From CBDCXE01 sp965223725 [NCBI: Nitrospinota bacterium] (GTDB lineage: Bacteria > Nitrospinota_A > UBA7883): 64,000 bases of DNA. A program made the position numbers and the translations under genes. Shown here piece by piece: positions 8,895 to 16,948 of the stretch; within the stretch, counting starts at the first letter, position 1; the number at the start of each line of letters is the position of its first letter. The stretch spans positions 248,001 to 312,000 of the forward strand of contig CBDCXE010000002.1 in NCBI GenBank assembly GCA_965223725.1. Direction: 5' to 3'. The notes beneath the pieces were generated by a model. That model was not told the DNA's origin. It ran no database searches and was given only the letters and a program-made list of their open reading frames with translations.

Positions 8895-9758
8895 ATGTCA
8901 AACAGTTCTGGGCGTTATGCGGATTTGCAGCGTTATGCGGATTTGCATATGCATACTGTATGCTCCGATGGCAGATACACGCCGATAGAGGTGGTTGACA
9001 AGGCGCACAGCCTCGGTTTTTCGGCCATTTCCATCACAGACCACGACACCTGCGAAGGCTACAGGCGGGCGAAAGAGCATGCGGAGGGCCTTGGTGTAGA
9101 GCTGATCCCTGGCATAGAAATTTCATCCGCCATCGGCCGCAAGACCGTGCATATCCTGGGGTATTTCATTGATATTAATAGCGAACCTATCCAGAAGATC
9201 ATTGCCGAGACCCAGGTCAGACGGCTGAGCAGGATGGAGCGGATGGTGGAGAAGCTGAACCGGCAGGGCCTCGACATTGCCATGGATGGTGTCACAAAGT
9301 TTACCGCAGGCGGGACCGTCGGACGGGCGAACCTGGCCAAGTATATGGTGTCGCTTGGATACGCAAAAAATGTGGAGGACGTCTTCCAGCGCTACCTGGG
9401 CGACGGCAAATCGGCCTATGAGCCGGTGGGGCTGTATACACCGGAGGAGGTCATCGAAATGATCCATGAGGCTGGCGGTCTATCATCGCTGGCCCATCCT
9501 GGCTGTTCCAAAATTGATGATAAAGTCATTCGGCTGGCCGACGCAGGGCTGGACGGTATAGAAGTGTTCACCCCGTACCATAATCAGGGCGCGCGCAGCC
9601 GGTACAGCCAGATCGCTAGCCAACTGAAGCTGCTGGTGACCGGTGGCTCTGACAGCCATGGCGATATTCCGGGGCGCCAGGATATTGGCGCAGTGAAGCT
9701 TGAGTATAAGTATGTTAACAATTTGAAAGATAAAGCGGCCGTGGCCGCCACACTCTGA
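8895..9758 (+). CDS. PHP-domain metal-dependent phosphoesterase
   Basis: The 287-residue cytoplasmic enzyme shows the PHP metal-binding motifs in order: DLHMHTVCSDG (about residues 16-26), TDHDTCEGYR, PGIEISS, LAHPG and GGSDSHGD. This set matches the YciV/TrpH (Rnm) subgroup. Characterised members dephosphorylate 3',5'-bisphosphonucleotides or trim RNA 5' ends. The start ATG at 8895 is preceded by AAGGA about 11 bases upstream. The extreme N-terminus holds a duplicated 6-residue block (RYADLQRYADLH) caused by an 18-bp tandem repeat. Two DUF507 genes follow closely and are probably cotranscribed. The substrate is not deducible. Confidence 0.88.
   Translation: MSNSSGRYADLQRYADLHMHTVCSDGRYTPIEVVDKAHSLGFSAISITDHDTCEGYRRAKEHAEGLGVELIPGIEISSAIGRKTVHILGYFIDINSEPIQKIIAETQVRRLSRMERMVEKLNRQGLDIAMDGVTKFTAGGTVGRANLAKYMVSLGYAKNVEDVFQRYLGDGKSAYEPVGLYTPEEVIEMIHEAGGLSSLAHPGCSKIDDKVIRLADAGLDGIEVFTPYHNQGARSRYSQIASQLKLLVTGGSDSHGDIPGRQDIGAVKLEYKYVNNLKDKAAVAATL
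8912..8947 (+). repeat. 18-bp exact tandem duplication inside the PHP gene
   Basis: The unit gcgttatgcggatttgca occurs twice, at 8912-8929 and 8930-8947. It is in frame, adding six residues just before the first metal-binding motif without harming it. It looks like a replication slippage product. Confidence 0.95.
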
Positions 9759-9780
9759 TGGTATATGGAGATACGGAGAG

Positions 9781-10062
9781 ATGAAACTACGCAAGGAAAT
9801 GATCGACTACCTGGCAAAACGCATCATATCCATCCTGGAGGAGAAAGAGCTGTTGGATTCGGATGACGAAAAAGAAGGTGTCTGCGAATCGGTTTCAGGA
9901 ATTATCACCAGAGATTTGCAAGTGGAAGATGAATTAAACGACGAGGTGAAATCGCTCCTGGAAAAAATGGGCGACGAGATCGACGAGGCGAATATTAATT
10001 ATAGAAAAATGTTCCAGATGGTCAAGCAAAAGCTGGCCCGGGAGCGTGGACTGATCCTTTGA
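9781..10062 (+). CDS. DUF507 family protein, copy 1
   Basis: The 93-residue, highly charged, all-helical protein begins MKLRKEMIDYLAKRIISIL and ends LARERGLIL, as DUF507 proteins do. No function is established for the family. It follows the PHP gene after 22 bases, with GGAGATACGGAG upstream as ribosome binding site. A second DUF507 gene follows after 13 bases. Both are acidic, lack Cys and signal peptides, and are likely cytoplasmic partners, possibly forming a heterodimer (inference). Confidence 0.85.
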   Translation: MKLRKEMIDYLAKRIISILEEKELLDSDDEKEGVCESVSGIITRDLQVEDELNDEVKSLLEKMGDEIDEANINYRKMFQMVKQKLARERGLIL

Positions 10063-10075
10063 GAATGGAGTTCCA

Positions 10076-10354
10076 GTGAAACTTAGCAGAGAGAAAATAA
10101 ACCATCTGTCGAAGCTGATCCTGAAAGGCTTTCTGGAAGATGACAGGGTGGAGTTTTATTGTGACGAGAACGACCTTCGGCTGGAGATTGTGGATATCCT
10201 CAACTCGGAGCTGTCCATAGAAGACGAGGTGGACACCTCTGTGCGTCGAACCATCGAATCATACTCCAAGGATATCCGCGAAGGCACCGACGAGTGGGAA
10301 ATCCTCTACCACAAACACTATAACGAAGAGACGAAAAAACGGCGGGGTATATAG
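10076..10354 (+). CDS. DUF507 family protein, copy 2
   Basis: The 92-residue protein begins MKLSREKINHLSKLILKGF and shares layout and length with the gene directly upstream: a basic start helix, an acidic middle (EDEVDTSVRRTIESYSKDI matches EDELNDEVKSLLEKMGDEI) and a basic tail. The start is GTG at 10076, five bases after GGAG. The tandem pair probably arose by duplication and diverged strongly. Function unknown. Confidence 0.83.
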   Translation: MKLSREKINHLSKLILKGFLEDDRVEFYCDENDLRLEIVDILNSELSIEDEVDTSVRRTIESYSKDIREGTDEWEILYHKHYNEETKKRRGI

Positions 10355-10365
10355 CTGGCCGCGTA

Positions 10366-12129
10366 TTACTTGGTGGCCACCCCCTCCGGCGTCAGGTTTT
10401 CCTCAACCAGCCAGGCGTTCACCACCTCGGCCAGGATGCGGTTGCCGATCTCGTTAAAATGTGTGTCCCGGCAATAGAACAGCCGCTCGTCGCCCGCCTT
10501 CTCCATCATCTGCGGCAGGGCGTTTAGCATATACCAGTCCTTTTCGTAGGCGTATTCCATCAACGCTTTCTGCGGATATTCCCACTGGTTCGTATCGGCG
10601 AACCGCTGCCGCAGCTCCTGCGCCTCGGCGGTGTTCTGCTGGACCGCGTCCGGGATCAGCACAATGGCTATCGGCACGTTGTTCCGCCCGGCCAGCTCGG
10701 TTATTTTATCCAGATAGCCTTTGGTTTTTTCCCACGACTCCCGGATCACCCCTTCATACCGGTCCGGGCTCATATGGATCTTCCTGCCCAGGTCCTTGAT
10801 GCATCCCCCATGCTCCACATTCATTTTTTTCCGGACGTTCACCGCGTCTTCCTGCAGGTTCTTGAACAGCGCGCTATAGTTCCGGGCGTAGAGCAGCCGA
10901 TAGAGATGCGATTTGTTCAGCCAGAGCTTTTTCCTTTTCTCCCAGGTGATCTCTTTGCGGGTCAGCTTTTTGGCCGTATCCTGCCGCACCAGTATGCCGT
11001 CGATGGCGGTGTGGGCGGGGTGGATGGAGTTGTCGGTGATGTCGTTACCCACGAAAAACCCAAGGACCACCAGGTCCGGCTCGAACCCCAGCCCGAACTT
11101 TTTCAGATAATGATACTCCTCGTCGGTGCCATAGCTGGGCACGCCAGAGTTTAGCACCTCCACCGGCATGGCGCTGCCCGCGAACATCCGCTCCATATAT
11201 TTCGGGTAGGAGTCCTCCATGGTGGTCAGCGAAAAGGTGAACGAGTCGCCCAGGACAAGGATGCGGAACGTGCCGTCCGGTTTATGCTTTGTATACCGGT
11301 CATAGTCGCGCATCCCGAACCGGTTGGTGTCGTTGCCCAGGCGCGCCTTCACGTTCGGCTTCAGCATGAACCCCACGTCATCATCCGCCATATAGACCGG
11401 CCGGAAGCTGCTGATAAACTCCTGCTGCGGGAAAAAGTTGCGCATTACCAGCTCTATAAAAATGATGGTTATCAAAATGGAAAAAAGCGTCAGCGCCAGG
11501 TTGCCGGCATAGCGCCCCCAGAGCCGTTTCGAAGTGGCGCGCCATATGAACATCGCCAGCAGCGCGATCACGCCCAACAGTGTCAATATCTTTACCCAGC
11601 CGGGGATATATCGCTGCAGGGTGATCTGCTTTATCGCCGCCCAGGAGCCCTCCACGGTCCGAATGGTAATGCCCGCGCCATCATCGTCCAGCAACTCCGC
11701 CGGTATCGCCACCGAAAATTCGGAGCGAACACCACTCGCCGCCCAATGGGCGTGAGCCTTGCCGCTGCCCGCTTTTACCCGGAACCGGCCCAGTTCCTTA
11801 CCCCGTGCGGTGACCTGTATCACCGGGGGCGCGGCTTCATGACTGTCAAGAAACGTGATGGTCAGCCGTTGTTTGCCCGTTTGCTTTGTGCCGAGGACGA
11901 TCTCTTTCTGCTCACCACCGCCCCATCCGTCCAACGGGCCGGGGAGCTGGACAGGGATCACATTAGTCTTCGGATCGACGCGGAAGGTTTGCCTGCCGTT
12001 CCAGAACCGCCCCTCCTTCATGCTCTGGTCGCTGTGGTAGGTGATGGTAGACAGCCTGGCCAGCGTGAGGCCGATGGCGCCCGCCAACGTCGTCAGCGCC
12101 AACACCCAAACGAAAATCTTCTTCATCAA
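10366..12129 (-). CDS. Membrane-anchored SGNH/GDSL hydrolase
   Basis: The 587-residue protein has an N-terminal membrane helix (about 5-25), an extracytoplasmic beta-rich domain (about 30-175) and two further helices (about 177-196 and 209-229). A C-terminal SGNH hydrolase domain follows. Its catalytic Ser is in VLGDSFTFS (Ser about 296), the oxyanion blocks are NSGVPSYGTDEE and FFVGNDITD, and the Asp-His pair is in CRDTHFNEIGN. Such proteins add or remove acyl groups on exported polysaccharides or lipids, but the substrate here is unknown. It is convergent with the second DUF507 gene (11-base gap) and divergent from the methyltransferase gene. Confidence 0.85.
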   Translation of the reverse strand: MMKKIFVWVLALTTLAGAIGLTLARLSTITYHSDQSMKEGRFWNGRQTFRVDPKTNVIPVQLPGPLDGWGGGEQKEIVLGTKQTGKQRLTITFLDSHEAAPPVIQVTARGKELGRFRVKAGSGKAHAHWAASGVRSEFSVAIPAELLDDDGAGITIRTVEGSWAAIKQITLQRYIPGWVKILTLLGVIALLAMFIWRATSKRLWGRYAGNLALTLFSILITIIFIELVMRNFFPQQEFISSFRPVYMADDDVGFMLKPNVKARLGNDTNRFGMRDYDRYTKHKPDGTFRILVLGDSFTFSLTTMEDSYPKYMERMFAGSAMPVEVLNSGVPSYGTDEEYHYLKKFGLGFEPDLVVLGFFVGNDITDNSIHPAHTAIDGILVRQDTAKKLTRKEITWEKRKKLWLNKSHLYRLLYARNYSALFKNLQEDAVNVRKKMNVEHGGCIKDLGRKIHMSPDRYEGVIRESWEKTKGYLDKITELAGRNNVPIAIVLIPDAVQQNTAEAQELRQRFADTNQWEYPQKALMEYAYEKDWYMLNALPQMMEKAGDERLFYCRDTHFNEIGNRILAEVVNAWLVEENLTPEGVATK

Positions 12130-12232
12130 AATCAGTATTGCAAAAATGTTTTCTGGTTCATATTACAATGGACTTTACCACGATTTGAGGCATATTGTAG
12201 CTATAGTATAAGCAAATGACGCGGAGGATAAA

Positions 12233-13093
12233 ATGAGCAAACCAAGCGCCGACGATATAGTGGAGGGCCAACGGCAAGGCTGGAACCTGGTGGCCCAGGC
12301 ATGGGAGAAATGGGACCCCTGGATGGAACGGAACCTGGGGGTATGCAACGACGCGCTGATCGAATCGGCCAACATCACCACCGGCCACAATGTCCTCGAC
12401 CTGGGCAGCGGCACCGGCCACCCGGCGATCCGTATCGCCAGTGTGGTGGGCGGCGATGGCCGTGTGACCGGGCTGGATGTGGCGGAGGATATGTTACAAG
12501 CGGCCCGGAGAAAGGCGGATAAAGCTGGTCTGCAAAATATCGAGTTCAAGGCCGGCGACATCACGGCCTTGCCCTTCGACGACCACACCTTCGACGCGGC
12601 CACGTCCCGGTTCTGCCTGATGTTTCTGCCCGACCCGGCGTCGGCTGTGAAAGAGATCCACCGCACCCTGAAAAACGGAGCCAACCTGGCGGCGGCGGTA
12701 TGGAGCGATGCGGAGAAGAACCCGGCGTTCACCATGGCCATGGAAATATTGAAAGAGTTCATCGATGTGGAGCCGCCCGACCCGGCCATACCGGGCGTCT
12801 TCAGCATGGCGGATAAAGATAACCTCCACGGCCTGCTGGCCACCGCCGGTTTTACTGAGATAGGTGTAAAAGAATTTCCATTCCATTGGGGCTATGAATC
12901 GGGCGAGGAGTTCCTGGAAGGGTTCGAGCTGGCCGCGCCATTGCAGGACCTCTACAGAAAGCTGTCGGCTGACGACCGGAAACAGGTGGACGCGAAGATA
13001 ATCGAATCGGCGGAAAATTTCCGCAGCGAAGGCAAGATCATGATCCCCACCGAGGCGTTGATAGTCTCTGGGGTGAAGGGCGGCGCAGCATAA
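12233..13093 (+). CDS. Class I SAM-dependent methyltransferase (UbiE/COQ5-like)
   Basis: The 286-residue cytoplasmic protein has the SAM-binding motif I VLDLGSGTGHPAIRIA (about residues 54-69), motif II region VTGLDVAEDMLQAA and the post-motif AGDITALPFDDHTFDAATSRF. It resembles small-molecule methyltransferases of the UbiE type, but the C-terminal third is not diagnostic. A ribosome binding site GGAGG lies about 7 bases before ATG 12233. The gene stands alone, divergent from the SGNH hydrolase and convergent with the alcohol dehydrogenase. The substrate cannot be inferred. Confidence 0.88.
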   Translation: MSKPSADDIVEGQRQGWNLVAQAWEKWDPWMERNLGVCNDALIESANITTGHNVLDLGSGTGHPAIRIASVVGGDGRVTGLDVAEDMLQAARRKADKAGLQNIEFKAGDITALPFDDHTFDAATSRFCLMFLPDPASAVKEIHRTLKNGANLAAAVWSDAEKNPAFTMAMEILKEFIDVEPPDPAIPGVFSMADKDNLHGLLATAGFTEIGVKEFPFHWGYESGEEFLEGFELAAPLQDLYRKLSADDRKQVDAKIIESAENFRSEGKIMIPTEALIVSGVKGGAA

Positions 13094-13106
13094 GCGCCAT
13101 GGGTCG

Positions 13107-14273
13107 TTACAGGACCGACCGGAATATCTCCACCAGGTCGTCCCGGGTCAGACCGCCGAGGTTTTCCACGCCCTTCTGCGCCACGACCGCGTCCGCCATC
13201 TCCTCCAGCCGCGCGTCGTCGATCTCGTAGTCGGACAAGGTTACGCCAACGCCCATCCCCCGGTAAAACTGCATTGTTTTATCGACCCCCTCCCGGGCCA
13301 TATCGATATCGCCCCTGGCGTCGTTGGGATGGACGCCCCACACCTTGCGGGCATATTGAGCAAACCGTTTCGCTTTTCTATCGACCACCTTGTTCATCCA
13401 GCCGTTGTAGACCACGGCCAGCGCGGCGCCATGGGCGAGGCCATATTTGGCGGTCAGCTCGTGCGACATGATGTGGCAGGTCCAGTCGCCCTTAACGCCG
13501 GAGCCCACAATACCGTTGAGCGCCATGGTGGACGCCCACATCAGGTTCGCGCGGGCGTCATAGTCGTCCGGTTTCTCCATGGCGACGGGGGCATAGCGTA
13601 TTACAGTCCGCATGATGGTCTCTGCAATGCCGTCCGGGATGTCGCTGTTTTCTATATCGTGGAAGTATTGCTCCAGCACATGCGACATGATATCCACAGA
13701 ACCATAAGCGGTCTGGTCCGCGGGGACGCCGTAGGTAAGCTCCGGGTCGAGGATGGCGAATTTCGGATAAAGCTGCGGGTAATACACTGCCCTCTTCTCG
13801 CCCAGCTCCGGGTTGGATATGACCGTGTTGCCGTTCGCTTCGGAGCCGGTGGCGGCCAGGGTTAATACAACACCCAAGGGTAAGAAGCGGGTGGCTTTTT
13901 CCTTTTTTGTAATGATGTCCCACAGGTCACCGTCATAACCGGCGGCGGCGCTGATTGCTTTCGACGCGTCGATAACGCTGCCGCCACCCAGCGCCACGAT
14001 CCCGTCAATATCGTTCTCCCTGCACAACCGGCCGCCCAACCGCACCGACCCGATCTGCGGGTTGGCCTCTATGCCATTAAGCTGGACAACTTCCAGCCCT
14101 TGCTCGTTCAGTTTTGCCAGCGCTCTATCCAGCAAGCCGCTTTTTTTGACGCTGCCCTGCCCTGTCACCAACAGTATCCGGCCGCCCAGTGTGGCCGCCT
14201 GTTCCGCTATCTGCCCGAACTGGCCTTTGCCAAACAATATTTTTGTGCTGTTCTGAAAAACAAAATTTTCCAT
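13107..14273 (-). CDS. Iron-containing alcohol dehydrogenase (YqhD/BdhA-like)
   Basis: The 388-residue protein begins MENFVFQNSTKILFGKGQ, the typical start of the YqhD/butanol dehydrogenase branch. It has the nucleotide-binding GGG segment VALGGGSVIDASKAISA (about residues 93-109). The metal-site blocks are SVDIMSHVLEQYF and MSHELTAKYGLAHGAALAVV, which supply the Asp and His ligands. Members reduce short-chain aldehydes with NAD(P)H and often serve aldehyde detoxification. It is the first of several minus-strand genes here but is separated from the ATP-grasp gene by 46 bases without a clear shared function. Confidence 0.92.
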   Translation of the reverse strand: MENFVFQNSTKILFGKGQFGQIAEQAATLGGRILLVTGQGSVKKSGLLDRALAKLNEQGLEVVQLNGIEANPQIGSVRLGGRLCRENDIDGIVALGGGSVIDASKAISAAAGYDGDLWDIITKKEKATRFLPLGVVLTLAATGSEANGNTVISNPELGEKRAVYYPQLYPKFAILDPELTYGVPADQTAYGSVDIMSHVLEQYFHDIENSDIPDGIAETIMRTVIRYAPVAMEKPDDYDARANLMWASTMALNGIVGSGVKGDWTCHIMSHELTAKYGLAHGAALAVVYNGWMNKVVDRKAKRFAQYARKVWGVHPNDARGDIDMAREGVDKTMQFYRGMGVGVTLSDYEIDDARLEEMADAVVAQKGVENLGGLTRDDLVEIFRSVL

Positions 14274-14319
14274 TCTATCTCCAATACTCGGCTACTGAAG
14301 GACAGCGCAAGCAGTCAGG

Positions 14320-15474
14320 TTAGATAGCTGATACAGATTTGGCGCCGGCAAGGCTTTCGTACAGGCGACGAGCTTTTTCGCGCAGTTTCTCAAAGACTGC
14401 CTTATAGCTGCTGTCCGATTCGTGCAAGGTCAATACAGGCGCGCCTTTTTTAAACAGGTTGCCATCAAACGGTATGTCCCGCGCGCCTTCACTGTGCCAC
14501 TTTTCCGCCCCAAAAAACTGACAGTCTTTTATGGCATGCACCCTGGCGGACGAGTAATAAAGCTCGTGCGATCCGGGGTCTATTATCCTATCGGAATCAA
14601 CACCGGTGACGCTGTCTATATGCATTCCAAACAGGTCGTTCATGGTGGCCATACCCAAAACCCCAAGCCCGGCGGATGGTCTTGGGTTGACTTCTATCAG
14701 CGTCACTTCACCATCATAGATAAAATCGAACCCCCAGAGCCCCTTAAGGCCAAATTCCAATGTTAACGCGTCAGCAATTTCTGTTACGGCGGGCCTTATA
14801 TTCTCTGAAAATGGATGTGGATATACATTGCCGACATACCGAAAACCGCTGGCGCCAAATGATTTATCACCGACTGTCTGTGTCATCATCCCCAGCAACT
14901 GGGCGTCTGATCCGTTGGATACAACAACAGCGGATGACGACATACCTTCGATATATTCCTGGCAATATGCAGAATCATCCGAATTGTAGCCTGCCCTATC
15001 CATAAACTCTATGCTAGCACCTCCCATGGAGCCTATCGGTTTGCGGAGCCATCTACCGCTGTCGGGGCTACGGCCGCTACCGATAAAATATCTGGGATAT
15101 TTAAAAGACCAGGCAGACGCCGCCCGGACCAGGTTGTCTGGCGAGCGGACCGCCCGGATGGATTCGATACCGGTCCCTAATACTGGTCCTGCCTTATGCA
15201 GCCTCAACAGCGACTTTATATCATTCTCGAAACCGGGCCCGTAAATAAAGCCACGGCATTGCACGCCTTCAGCGATGTTTACCAATGATTTGATTTCGGA
15301 AGGTTCATCGACATCGCGCAGTGTGGATATGTTATCACTCAGCCGTTTGGTATCCCAGTCGCCATAATAATCAACTGTGCATATGTTATGGCCGTGACGG
15401 ACGGCGATCTCGGCCAGATACCTGATGTTAGCTCCTGTTATCAGGTACGGCTTTTCATTTATGTTGTCATTCAT
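14320..15474 (-). CDS. ATP-grasp domain protein (ligase of unknown substrate)
   Basis: The 384-residue protein has a Rossmann-like N-terminal part (KPYLITGANIRYLAEIAVRHGH) and a central ATP-grasp fold with WLRKPIGSMGGASIEF as the phosphate-binding loop. The metal-binding block GLWGFDFIYDGEVTLIEVNPRPSAGL (key residues D, E, N, R) closes the active site. Proteins of this shape are carboxylate-amine ligases; related ones occur in cofactor and peptide-like natural product pathways. The substrate cannot be told from sequence. A 16-base gap separates it from the upstream alpha/beta hydrolase gene, so the two are likely cotranscribed. Confidence 0.82.
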   Translation of the reverse strand: MNDNINEKPYLITGANIRYLAEIAVRHGHNICTVDYYGDWDTKRLSDNISTLRDVDEPSEIKSLVNIAEGVQCRGFIYGPGFENDIKSLLRLHKAGPVLGTGIESIRAVRSPDNLVRAASAWSFKYPRYFIGSGRSPDSGRWLRKPIGSMGGASIEFMDRAGYNSDDSAYCQEYIEGMSSSAVVVSNGSDAQLLGMMTQTVGDKSFGASGFRYVGNVYPHPFSENIRPAVTEIADALTLEFGLKGLWGFDFIYDGEVTLIEVNPRPSAGLGVLGMATMNDLFGMHIDSVTGVDSDRIIDPGSHELYYSSARVHAIKDCQFFGAEKWHSEGARDIPFDGNLFKKGAPVLTLHESDSSYKAVFEKLREKARRLYESLAGAKSVSAI

Positions 15475-15490
15475 TTCAATATACAGTTTA

Positions 15491-16378
15491 TCAGATTTCC
15501 GGCCCCGGTTCCGGTGTAACGATCTCCATGATTAACTCTAGCACAACCCGGGCCACCGATCGTTCATAGAAAAAACCGGTGTGCCCGCATGTGTCGATCT
15601 CTATATTTTTACGCGCTGAAGGATGTTCGGAATTCGTATAGGGCATAATCAACTGATCATATTTCGAATAAATCGAATATAGCTTTGCGCCCGGCTGGGA
15701 GTTGACGATTTCGGAGATGAGCGGTGATGTGGGATGAAGCGCCCGGGCGGTCTGTGTCAGGCCCATGGCGGAGAGCCGGGAGCCTCTGAAAGGCGCTCCC
15801 ATGGTTATGACCGCTTTCACTTCACCCGACTGTTCAAACTGCTTTGCATATTCATACGATAGCAGCCCACCCAGGCTGTGGCCTACCAGGATTACTTCTG
15901 TCATTCCTGTTTTCGACCGTACCCTCAGCAGAAAATCCCTCAACTCCAGCGCCAGATCTGGCAAGGGCGCGGAAAACGCTTCATATTCGAAGGTCAAAAC
16001 GTTTGGCGCCGCCCTTGACAAGCGCCGACGCATAAACCAGAAGTGGGCAGACCTGCCGATAAGTCCATGGGTAAGTATAATCAGCGGTTTTCCTTTCACC
16101 AGCTCGCCCGGCTCGAACCTGTTGACATTATCTCTGCGGATAAAACTGCTGATAGAGCCGCCTATATAGAACGCTATATATAACAGAATGAACCAGCATT
16201 CCTTGATGAACACGCGCGCTGGCTTGTAACCTTTTTCGCTTATCGCCTTTGCCCAGGTCATCGCCGGGTCGAATATCCTGTTCGACAGTTCGTACCATCG
16301 TATGGCGTATAGCAGCGTTTCCAGCAGGACAACGCCGATTACCAGCGCTATCAGTATGGTTATTAGAAATATCACCAT
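15491..16378 (-). CDS. Membrane-anchored alpha/beta hydrolase (lipase-like)
   Basis: The 295-residue protein has an N-terminal membrane helix (about 2-27) and a second hydrophobic stretch (about 60-80). An alpha/beta hydrolase domain follows, with oxyanion block LIILTHGLIG, nucleophile elbow VGHSLGG (Ser about 168) and a C-terminal His in DTCGHTGFF. The pattern resembles triacylglycerol or carboxyl esterases acting near the membrane. It overlaps the DUF2065 gene by 7 bases upstream and precedes the ATP-grasp gene, so these three form one minus-strand unit. Confidence 0.85.
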   Translation of the reverse strand: MVIFLITILIALVIGVVLLETLLYAIRWYELSNRIFDPAMTWAKAISEKGYKPARVFIKECWFILLYIAFYIGGSISSFIRRDNVNRFEPGELVKGKPLIILTHGLIGRSAHFWFMRRRLSRAAPNVLTFEYEAFSAPLPDLALELRDFLLRVRSKTGMTEVILVGHSLGGLLSYEYAKQFEQSGEVKAVITMGAPFRGSRLSAMGLTQTARALHPTSPLISEIVNSQPGAKLYSIYSKYDQLIMPYTNSEHPSARKNIEIDTCGHTGFFYERSVARVVLELIMEIVTPEPGPEI

Positions 16379-16563
16379 TGGACGCGCATTAGGGCGACGG
16401 CGCCCAGACCCACAGCCATCAGCGCAAAGCCGATCAGCCTTAATGTTTTATTGTCGCTGTCGATGATCTGTTCGGCCACTATCTTCACTTTGTCTGGCAT
16501 GGTGAAGTATGGAATCCCTTCCAGTATCATAACCAGTCCTATTACTGTCACTAATGTTTTCAT
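16372..16563 (-). CDS. DUF2065 family small membrane protein (YjeT-like)
   Basis: The 63-residue protein consists of two membrane helices (about residues 3-20 and 41-60) joined by a short polar loop, beginning MKTLVTVIGLVMILEGIPYF. This length and layout match DUF2065/YjeT proteins, whose role is unknown. It is the first gene of the unit with the alpha/beta hydrolase, which it overlaps by 7 bases. Confidence 0.85.
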   Translation of the reverse strand: MKTLVTVIGLVMILEGIPYFTMPDKVKIVAEQIIDSDNKTLRLIGFALMAVGLGAVALMRVQW

Positions 16564-16698
16564 TTCTTCCTGGTAATATCAGATATAAATTCGATTATTA
16601 TACAACCCGCCCGGCCTAATGGCTGGCAAATTAATAATTGTGTCATAAAGCTGTTGAAAGCATGAAGCAATCTAGGCTACCATTATCTTTCCCTCACA

Positions 16699-16776
16699 GC
16701 GCCCGTAGCTCAGCCCGGATAGAGCGTTTGATTGCGGTTCAAGAGGTCACAGGTTCGAATCCTGTCGGGCGCGCCA
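16699..16776 (+). tRNA. tRNA-Arg (anticodon GCG)
   Basis: A full cloverleaf can be drawn: acceptor GCGCCCG/CGGGCGC with discriminator G and encoded CCA, D stem GCTC/GAGC, anticodon stem TTTGA/TCAAG with loop TTGCGGT, variable region AGGTC, and T stem ACAGG/CCTGT with loop TTCGAAT. Total length is 78 nt. The anticodon is GCG, reading CGC and CGU as Arg. Most bacteria use ACG (edited to ICG) for these codons, so GCG is less usual. The gene is followed directly by two tandem repeats that contain copies of its 3' end. Confidence 0.93.
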
Positions 16777-16948
16777 CTCCTGCGTAGGGCAAGTTAAACA
16801 TAGTTCATTAGCCAATCGACAAACCGTTGCAGAATCAAACGTGAATCTTGTCGGGCGCGCCACTACTGCGTAGAGCAGGTTAAACATAGTTCATTGGCCA
16901 AGCGGCAAATCGTTGCAGAATCAAAGGTGGATTCTGTCGGGCGCGCCA
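16777..16948 (+). repeat. Two 86-bp tandem repeats each ending in a tRNA-Arg 3' end copy
   Basis: Unit A (16777-16862) and unit B (16863-16948) are both exactly 86 bp and about 86% identical. Each ends with a copy of the last 20 bases of the tRNA-Arg upstream (19/20 and 18/20 matches), including TGTCGGGCGCGCCA without change. The interior contains the shared block TTAAACATAGTTCATT and, near its end, segments (CGTTGCAGAATCAAA) that faintly recall the anticodon arm of the tRNA. The units lack a foldable T loop and are not complete tRNAs. The arrangement resembles the rtT repeats behind E. coli tyrT. Confidence 0.9.

Noticed and set aside
16777-16948. CRISPR array or additional tRNA genes
   Set aside because: Two direct 86-bp units abut without spacers, and neither can fold into a complete tRNA (no acceptor partner, defective T loop).
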